Origin: an uncultured Parasphingopyxis sp.
Lineage (GTDB): Bacteria > Pseudomonadota > Alphaproteobacteria > Sphingomonadales > Sphingomonadaceae
Length of the DNA stretch: 10,985 nucleotides
Assembly: GCA_905479515.1 (NCBI GenBank)
Contig: CAJQMX010000311.1
Coordinates: 1-10,985 of the forward strand
Reading direction: 5' to 3'
Below the pieces are notes generated by a model that saw nothing but the letters and a program-made list of their open reading frames with translations, was not told the origin of the DNA and did no database searches. Shown in pieces: positions 7,449-10,985 of this stretch (positions are counted from its first letter, which is position 1; each line of letters opens with the position of its first letter). Both the position numbers and the translations under genes were made by a program.

Positions 7449-7475
7449 ATTCGCTGAGATAATCTATTCAGTTAC
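7449..7475 (-). promoter_or_regulatory. SigF-type promoter toward the glutamate synthase-like gene
   Basis: On the minus strand, GTAACT (complement 7470-7475), 16 bases and CGAAT (complement 7449-7453) match the sigF promoter pattern with one change in the -35 element. The distance to the ATG at 7273 is about 175 bases, an unusually long leader, with no gene seen between. Confidence 0.6.
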
Positions 7476-7648
7476 ATGGCTGAAACACTTTGCCAAAACA
7501 TCTAATAGTTTATGCAAAATTTGCTGAAGACCGGATCCCTTTCTATTAAGGGCGCAAAATAAAGGCGGGGAACCCGGGGTTGCCTGACAGTTGATCTTGC
7601 TATTCCTCTACGAACACCGGCTGCAAAATAAACTTTTCCGAGTCCGGT

Positions 7649-7675
7649 GTAACGAATGCTTTTCCTCGCACGAAT
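7649..7675 (+). promoter_or_regulatory. SigF-type promoter of the first bufA gene
   Basis: GTAACG (7649-7654), 16 bases and CGAAT (7671-7675) match the SigF pattern except for the last -35 base. The -10 element is about 53 bases upstream of the ATG at 7728, giving a leader of about 45 bases. Confidence 0.7.
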
Positions 7676-7727
7676 GATTGAGGCGGCGTTGCAATCAATG
7701 CCGCGCATCTTTTTGGAGGAAACATCG

Positions 7728-8048
7728 ATGAAAGCCCTATCTCCCACACCCTTAAGCATCGCGCTCTCGGCGCTCGCGGTAACAGCCTGCAGCGGTGGCG
7801 GGCAATCCGAACCGACTGCTACTGAAAACACAGTTCAAGAAGTTGCCGCAACTGATGCAGAGCAGGAAAAATGCTATGGCGTGGCGCTTGCTGGCGAAAA
7901 TGATTGTGCGGCTGGACCCGGAACGACTTGTGCCGGAACATCGACCGTCGATCATCAGGGCAACGCTTGGACCTATGTCCCGACTGGCACCTGTACCGAC
8001 ATCGAAACACCAAATGGAACGGGCTCGCTCGAACCCATCGAAGCATAA
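7728..8048 (+). CDS. bufA: Bufferin-type (DUF2282) precursor with a lipoprotein signal
   Basis: This 106-residue protein starts at ATG 7728 with a strong ribosome site (GGAGGA at 7715-7720, seven bases away); an in-frame start at 7656 would lie in the promoter. The N-terminus is a lipoprotein signal: a hydrophobic stretch, then VTAC with Cys21 as the lipid-accepting residue. An acidic, Ser/Thr-rich linker (22-48) follows. The core from 49 to 89 ([25 protein letters not shown], then HQGNAW and TGTC) has the four cysteines Cys49, Cys60, Cys68 and Cys89 of bufferin 1 / DUF2282 peptides. In Caulobacter such peptides are modified on cysteines by BufB/BufC and protect against copper. The core shares 42 of 57 residues with the next gene's product. 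Most described bufferins have an ordinary Sec signal, so the lipobox is notable. Confidence 0.85.
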   Translation: MKALSPTPLSIALSALAVTACSGGGQSEPTATENTVQEVAATDAEQEKCYGVALAGENDCAAGPGTTCAGTSTVDHQGNAWTYVPTGTCTDIETPNGTGSLEPIEA

Positions 8049-8165
8049 GCTCGTCCAATCATCGTCGGCGCGTCTGAGTGAATGCTCCCCAGCCCTCATC
8101 CGCGTCGGCGATGACAACTGCTGAAATACATATGGAATATATGCAAAACAAAAATCGGCGACACT

Positions 8166-8190
8166 GTAACTAATAAAGAATTTTGGCGAA
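8166..8190 (+). promoter_or_regulatory. Possible SigF-type promoter of the second bufA, short spacer
   Basis: GTAACT (8166-8171), 15 bases and CGAA (8187-8190) resemble the other three motifs, but the spacer is one base shorter. It lies 45 bases upstream of the ATG at 8235. It could give the second precursor and bufBC-doxX their own start point. Confidence 0.45.
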
Positions 8191-8234
8191 GTAAAATATG
8201 CATCAAATAGGATGTTATATTGTGGAGTAATATT

Positions 8235-8516
8235 ATGAAAACTGTTACGACTTCTGTACTTGCCGCCGCACTTATCACGATCGCCGCAAGTGCAACACCT
8301 GCTAGTGCGCAAAGCAGTTCGGGTGGAATGGAACGATGCTATGGCGTCGCACTATCTGGCCAAAACGATTGCGCCGCCGGACCGGGTACTAGCTGCGCTG
8401 GGACCTCCACCCGCGACTATCAGGGCAATGCCTGGAAATTGGTTGCAGCGGGAACTTGCACGACCATCCAAACACCCCGCGGGCGTGGCTCGCTTTCTCC
8501 CATCGCTTCGCGATAA
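8235..8516 (+). CDS. bufA: Bufferin-type (DUF2282) precursor with Sec signal
   Basis: This 93-residue protein starts at ATG 8235 with GGAG seven bases upstream. It has a classical signal peptide (hydrophobic 8-20, cleavage likely after ASA, residue 25). The mature core has Cys35, Cys46, Cys54 and Cys75 in the bufferin 1 order: [13 protein letters not shown], then [12 protein letters not shown], then YQGNAWKLV and AGTC. It ends in a basic tail, [11 protein letters not shown], where its paralogue is acidic. Known family behaviour is that BufB with BufC converts core cysteines to thiooxazole-type heterocycles that bind copper; this is transferred from Caulobacter, not shown here. Only two bases separate its stop from bufB, so it heads a tight operon with bufB, bufC and the DoxX gene. 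Gap to the first precursor is 186 bp. Confidence 0.9.
   Translation: MKTVTTSVLAAALITIAASATPASAQSSSGGMERCYGVALSGQNDCAAGPGTSCAGTSTRDYQGNAWKLVAAGTCTTIQTPRGRGSLSPIASR
8502..8514 (+). promoter_or_regulatory. Hairpin over the bufA stop, just before bufB
   Basis: ATCGC (8502-8506) and GCGAT (8510-8514) form a perfect five-base stem with a three-base loop. The stem runs into the first base of the bufA stop codon, four bases before the bufB ATG. There is no Shine-Dalgarno sequence before bufB, so the hairpin occupies the place where one would be. A role in setting the precursor-to-enzyme ratio is a guess. Confidence 0.3.
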
Positions 8517-8518
8517 CT

Positions 8519-9355
8519 ATGAGCGCGACCGCCGGAATTGGCTTCAAGCCTCAACATTTCGAGGAGGCCATTGCCTCTCCGGCGAGCGGTCTTTGGTTTG
8601 AGGTTCATGCCGAAAACTATATGATAGACAGCGCGCCGCGCCTCGCGATGCTTCAAAAGCTCCGCGACACGCGGCCGCTTTCTATCCATGGTGTAGGCCT
8701 GTCACTTGCCAGCGATGCCCCGCCCGATACTGTGCATCTTCGCAAACTTCGTGATCTGGTCTGGCGCTTCGATCCGTTTCTCGTTTCAGAACATCTGGCA
8801 TGGTCCCGGCAGGGTGCGCTGTGTTTTCCCGATCTCTTGCCCTTTCCACGCACTGTTGAAGCGCTTGAACGGATCGCGCGTAATATCGATATCGTACAGG
8901 AGGTATTGCGCCGTCCGATCCTTATCGAAAACCCATCTCTCTATATAGCGCTGGACGGCCATGAGATTGATGAAAACGATTTTCTCAACGCACTGGCGCA
9001 GCGTACAGGCTGCGGCCTTCTGATCGATATAAACAATGTCCATGTTAGCGCCAACAATATGGGCTTCGATCCGCGAGCTTATCTAGCACGAATTTCTCAC
9101 ACCGCGATCGGCGAGGTTCATCTTGCAGGCCATACTGTTGATCCCGAACTCGGTGATAGGCTGCTTATTGACAGCCATGATACGCCAATCTCCGATTCTG
9201 TTTGGACCTTGTACGGTGATTTTATTGCTGAGATCGGTGAGCGGCCGACATTGATCGAACGCGACGGCAATGTACCAGCCTTTGGCGCACTGATGGTTGA
9301 GCGAGATCGGGCCGCTGATGTTTTGGCTTCGCTGCGCGAACGAGCCAATGCCTAA
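8519..9355 (+). CDS. bufB: BufB, DUF692 multinuclear non-heme iron oxidase (MNIO)
   Basis: This 278-residue cytoplasmic enzyme of the DUF692 TIM-barrel family uses an iron cluster to modify peptide cysteines. Candidate metal ligands sit in the expected motifs: H57 (SIHGVGLSL), E91/H92 (SEHLAW), E137 (LIENPSLY), D170 to H175 (DINNVHVSANN), E199/H201/H205 (GEVHLAGH), D218/H220 (DSHDTP) and E247 (IERDGNVP). The N-terminal GIGFKPQHF and HAENY motifs are also typical. The frame is open to 8456, but those residues lie inside bufA; ATG 8519 gives MSATAGIGFKPQHF, the usual family start. No ribosome site is visible, so translation is probably coupled to bufA two bases upstream. Its 3' end overlaps bufC by eight bases. 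The expected substrates are the two bufferin precursors. Confidence 0.93.
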   Translation: MSATAGIGFKPQHFEEAIASPASGLWFEVHAENYMIDSAPRLAMLQKLRDTRPLSIHGVGLSLASDAPPDTVHLRKLRDLVWRFDPFLVSEHLAWSRQGALCFPDLLPFPRTVEALERIARNIDIVQEVLRRPILIENPSLYIALDGHEIDENDFLNALAQRTGCGLLIDINNVHVSANNMGFDPRAYLARISHTAIGEVHLAGHTVDPELGDRLLIDSHDTPISDSVWTLYGDFIAEIGERPTLIERDGNVPAFGALMVERDRAADVLASLRERANA

Positions 9356-10088
9356 CTTCTCCGAATTTCAGACCGAATTCGTCCGCGACCTGATCCGTGA
9401 GACGTCGCCCGAAACAGGGCCCTATACTGACCAAGCCTTCGCAGTTTATCGAAACACATGGCGCAAGGCGCTTAAAGACGCACTACAGGCAAACTATCCA
9501 GTGGTTGCCACGTTGATTGGCGAAGAAGCATTTCAAACGTTGGCCAATCACTATATCAGCGGCAGCGGGCTAGCCTCGCCAATTTTATCTGGTTACGGCG
9601 CTAATCTCGCGGATGTGATAGCCGCTAGTCCTCTGCACGAGATGGTACCCTATCTGGCCGATATGGCGAGATTGGAACGCCACGTCTCTGACGTTCGCGA
9701 TGCCCCCGATGCTTGCCCTATCGAACAAGATTTCTTCGCTAGGCTTGCGCCAGAAGACGCCGAAACATTGATTCTGACATTGGTTCCTGCCGCCCGCCTT
9801 GCGCTGATGGAGACGCCGGTCATCACGATCTGGGGCGCCCATCAAGGACCAAACGAGCCTGACGGACTGTCGGCCGACTGGATCCCGGAGCACGGCTTGG
9901 TCGTTCGGCGCGGTCCGGGCGTAACCATAGATATGCTCGATGATCAGATGCTCACCTTTGTATTGGCGCTTCACCGAGGAGAGGCATTGGGCGTCGCTGC
10001 GGGAGAAACCATCGCCTGCCATCCGGATGCCGACATAGTCGCGATCTTGGCCCGGATCGCAGCAAGCAAAGCCTTCACAGAATATTGA
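9348..10088 (+). CDS. bufC: BufC, DUF2063 partner protein of the MNIO
   Basis: This 246-residue protein has the DUF2063 domain in its N-terminal half: [13 protein letters not shown] (4-16), the typical [31 protein letters not shown], and [22 protein letters not shown]. In HvfC/BufC-type systems this partner binds the precursor and is required with BufB for modification. The C-terminal half, which ends in an [18 protein letters not shown] winged segment, is common in the family and may recognise the peptide. The ATG at 9348 overlaps the bufB stop by eight bases; an earlier in-frame start (9297) would lie deep inside bufB and is less likely. Translational coupling with bufB fits a fixed enzyme-partner ratio. 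Confidence 0.9.
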   Translation: MPNFSEFQTEFVRDLIRETSPETGPYTDQAFAVYRNTWRKALKDALQANYPVVATLIGEEAFQTLANHYISGSGLASPILSGYGANLADVIAASPLHEMVPYLADMARLERHVSDVRDAPDACPIEQDFFARLAPEDAETLILTLVPAARLALMETPVITIWGAHQGPNEPDGLSADWIPEHGLVVRRGPGVTIDMLDDQMLTFVLALHRGEALGVAAGETIACHPDADIVAILARIAASKAFTEY

Positions 10089-10099
10089 AAGGATATCCA

Positions 10100-10561
10100 A
10101 TGTCTGAAGACGTAGTTGAAATGAATTCTTCCCCGATGTTCGCGCCGTTTCGTTGGCTCGCATCGATTACCAACGCGCTGCCCGATTGGGTGATGCCGCT
10201 GTTGCAACGGATTGCTATTTCGGCGGTGTTCTGGCTGTCAGCACGCACCAAGGTGGAGGGATTTGCTCTCAAGGACAGTACTTTCTTCCTATTCGAACAT
10301 GAATATGCACTGCCCATCATCCCGTTCAATTGGGCAGCGTATGCCGCGACAATTGCCGAACATCTGTTCCCCGTCCTGCTGGTGTTGGGACTCTTTACCA
10401 GGCTTTCTGCAACCGCGTTGTTAATCATGACGCTGGTGATTCAATTCTTTGTTTATCCGGGTGCCTGGGCACTCCATCTGACTTGGATTGCGGTGCTCAT
10501 ACCGTTGGTCGCCCGTGGTGGCGGCGCATTCTCGCTTGATCGGATGTTCAAGATCCCATGA
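10100..10561 (+). CDS. DoxX-family membrane protein of the bufferin operon
   Basis: This 153-residue membrane protein has four hydrophobic segments: around 33-47, 78-97 (with [19 protein letters not shown]), 105-118 and 126-139. The DoxX pattern is visible: a first helix ending in [21 protein letters not shown], then EHxxPxxLxLGLxxR, and a terminal [14 protein letters not shown]. DoxX proteins are regularly the last gene of bufferin/gig operons (for example the DoxX-DUF2063-DUF692-DUF2282 set); the role is unproven and may be redox or export related. The ATG at 10100 has AAAGGA six bases upstream; a TTG at 10085 overlapping the bufC stop is a less likely start. The gap to bufC is 11 bases. 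Confidence 0.88.
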   Translation: MSEDVVEMNSSPMFAPFRWLASITNALPDWVMPLLQRIAISAVFWLSARTKVEGFALKDSTFFLFEHEYALPIIPFNWAAYAATIAEHLFPVLLVLGLFTRLSATALLIMTLVIQFFVYPGAWALHLTWIAVLIPLVARGGGAFSLDRMFKIP

Positions 10562-10827
10562 GAGTAATCCAAATACCAAGTGCTGGACATAGGCATCGGC
10601 TGGACGTGTTCATCAGTGAGAATGGAGTGTGGCAGCACTTTCAGACTGACGGTAGTGACAGATCAGTCGGAGTCCGCACAATTGACGGGACGGATACCAA
10701 TCTCATTCGACCATCGTTTTTGCGTTCAGTCTCAAGGAAATCGTCGATTGTCCGGACGGTAGAAGGAATGGACATATCCGAGGAGGCGGCAAGAATTCGT
10801 CGAGTTGAGCTGGCATTGCTGGTGTAA
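10558..10827 (+). CDS. Weak hypothetical ORF overlapping the DoxX stop
   Basis: An 89-residue frame begins with an ATG that overlaps the DoxX stop (ATGA), the geometry of a coupled gene. However, no Shine-Dalgarno sequence is seen, no membrane segment or known motif is present, and the sequence (many Arg, Ser, Thr, Val) looks like intergenic translation. A second frame (10580-10762) is equally open, which argues against either being real. Kept only because of the start overlap. Confidence 0.2.
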   Translation: MRVIQIPSAGHRHRLDVFISENGVWQHFQTDGSDRSVGVRTIDGTDTNLIRPSFLRSVSRKSSIVRTVEGMDISEEAARIRRVELALLV

Positions 10828-10880
10828 CCGTATGCGTAAACTCAACGAATGACCTTTGTAGCGAGTATCATGAGGGACCA
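10562..10880. other. Mostly non-coding stretch after the bufferin operon
   Basis: Apart from the doubtful frame just listed I see no gene, RNA or repeat. No clear intrinsic terminator follows the DoxX gene. Confidence 0.35.
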
Positions 10881-10979
10881 ATGACGGATAACGCCACAAA
10901 AGACGAAGCTTGGCACCGACTTTCGAGTCGAGAATTCCCGAAATTGCAGCAACTAGCTCAGCGGTGGAATGGCACTTGA
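10881..10979 (+). CDS. Possible 32-residue small protein
   Basis: ATG 10881 has GAGG at 10872-10875 at good spacing, followed by MTDNATKDEAWHRLSSREFPKLQQLAQRWNGT and a TGA at 10977-10979. The sequence is hydrophilic and helical-looking, with no signal peptide. It contains a UUCG-like hairpin, CGACT (10917-10921) and AGTCG (10926-10930). It could be a small protein, the start of a truncated gene, or chance. Confidence 0.25.
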   Translation: MTDNATKDEAWHRLSSREFPKLQQLAQRWNGT

Positions 10980-10985
10980 TTAAAA

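Larger units (their letters stand above)
7274..7727. other. Divergent control region between the flavoprotein and bufferin genes
   Basis: This AT-richer 454 bp stretch holds no convincing gene. It contains outward-facing SigF-type motifs at 7449-7475 (minus) and 7649-7675 (plus). Between them are a small hairpin, CCCTT (7537-7541) with AAGGG (7548-7552). There is also an imperfect inverted repeat, AGGC (7563-7566) and GCCT (7582-7585) enclosing AACC-CGG-GGTT. A ten-base direct repeat GCAAAATAAA occurs at 7554-7563 and 7623-7632. These could be sites for a second regulator; nothing here proves it. Confidence 0.5.

Noticed and set aside
10950..10985. TAGCTCAGCGGTGG stretch resembling a tRNA D-arm
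   Set aside because: The preceding bases do not form an acceptor stem, the D-stem does not close (GGAATGGC instead of GAGC), and the stretch lies inside the small ORF; the window ends before an anticodon could be checked.
1..10985. CRISPR array, rRNA, complete insertion sequence or phage genes
   Set aside because: No regularly spaced repeats, rRNA-like sequence, intact transposase, integrase or structural phage gene was seen on either strand.

Overview
The window looks like a chromosomal segment of an alphaproteobacterium, most likely a sphingomonad (order Sphingomonadales). This rests on the moderate-to-high GC coding sequence, the protein flavour (7-TM AraC-type regulator, NrsF/SigF pair, DUF2306 pair) and the gene neighbourhood; it is not a species identification.

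Layout. (i) 1-2461: an AraC-type regulator with an N-terminal membrane domain runs off the left edge on the minus strand. It is divergent from two overlapping plus-strand genes for paralogous DUF2306-type membrane proteins. (ii) 2462-3620: gene-poor, decaying DNA with one clear pseudogene (a secreted protein with an in-frame stop and two compensating frameshifts) and a possible transposase scrap. (iii) 3591-5677, minus strand: a CxxC carboxymuconolactone-decarboxylase/AhpD-like protein, then nrsF (membrane anti-sigma factor) overlapping sigF (ECF sigma factor). (iv) 5768-7273, minus strand: a membrane-anchored, FMN/3Fe-4S glutamate-synthase-domain protein. (v) 7728-10561, plus strand: two bufferin-type (DUF2282) precursor genes, then bufB (DUF692, multinuclear iron oxidase), bufC (DUF2063) and a DoxX-like membrane protein. 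(vi) 10562-10985: mostly non-coding, with two weak small ORFs.

How the parts fit. The centre of the window is a metal/oxidative-stress locus of the Caulobacter SigF-NrsF / bufferin (also called gig) type. NrsF keeps cysteines at the positions reported as sensing residues in Caulobacter. SigF is expected to drive production of small Cys-rich peptides that BufB and BufC modify into metal-binding products. By eye I find four copies of the SigF-type promoter pattern GTAAC(C/T/G)-N15/16-CGAA: before sigF itself, before the glutamate-synthase-like gene, before the first bufA and, with a one-base shorter spacer, before the second bufA. The whole 4.5-10.6 kb block can therefore be read as one self-contained SigF regulon, including the flavoprotein.

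The least expected points are that the first bufferin precursor carries a lipoprotein signal (lipobox Cys21) while the second carries an ordinary Sec signal, and that the glutamate-synthase-like flavoprotein appears to be under the same sigma factor.
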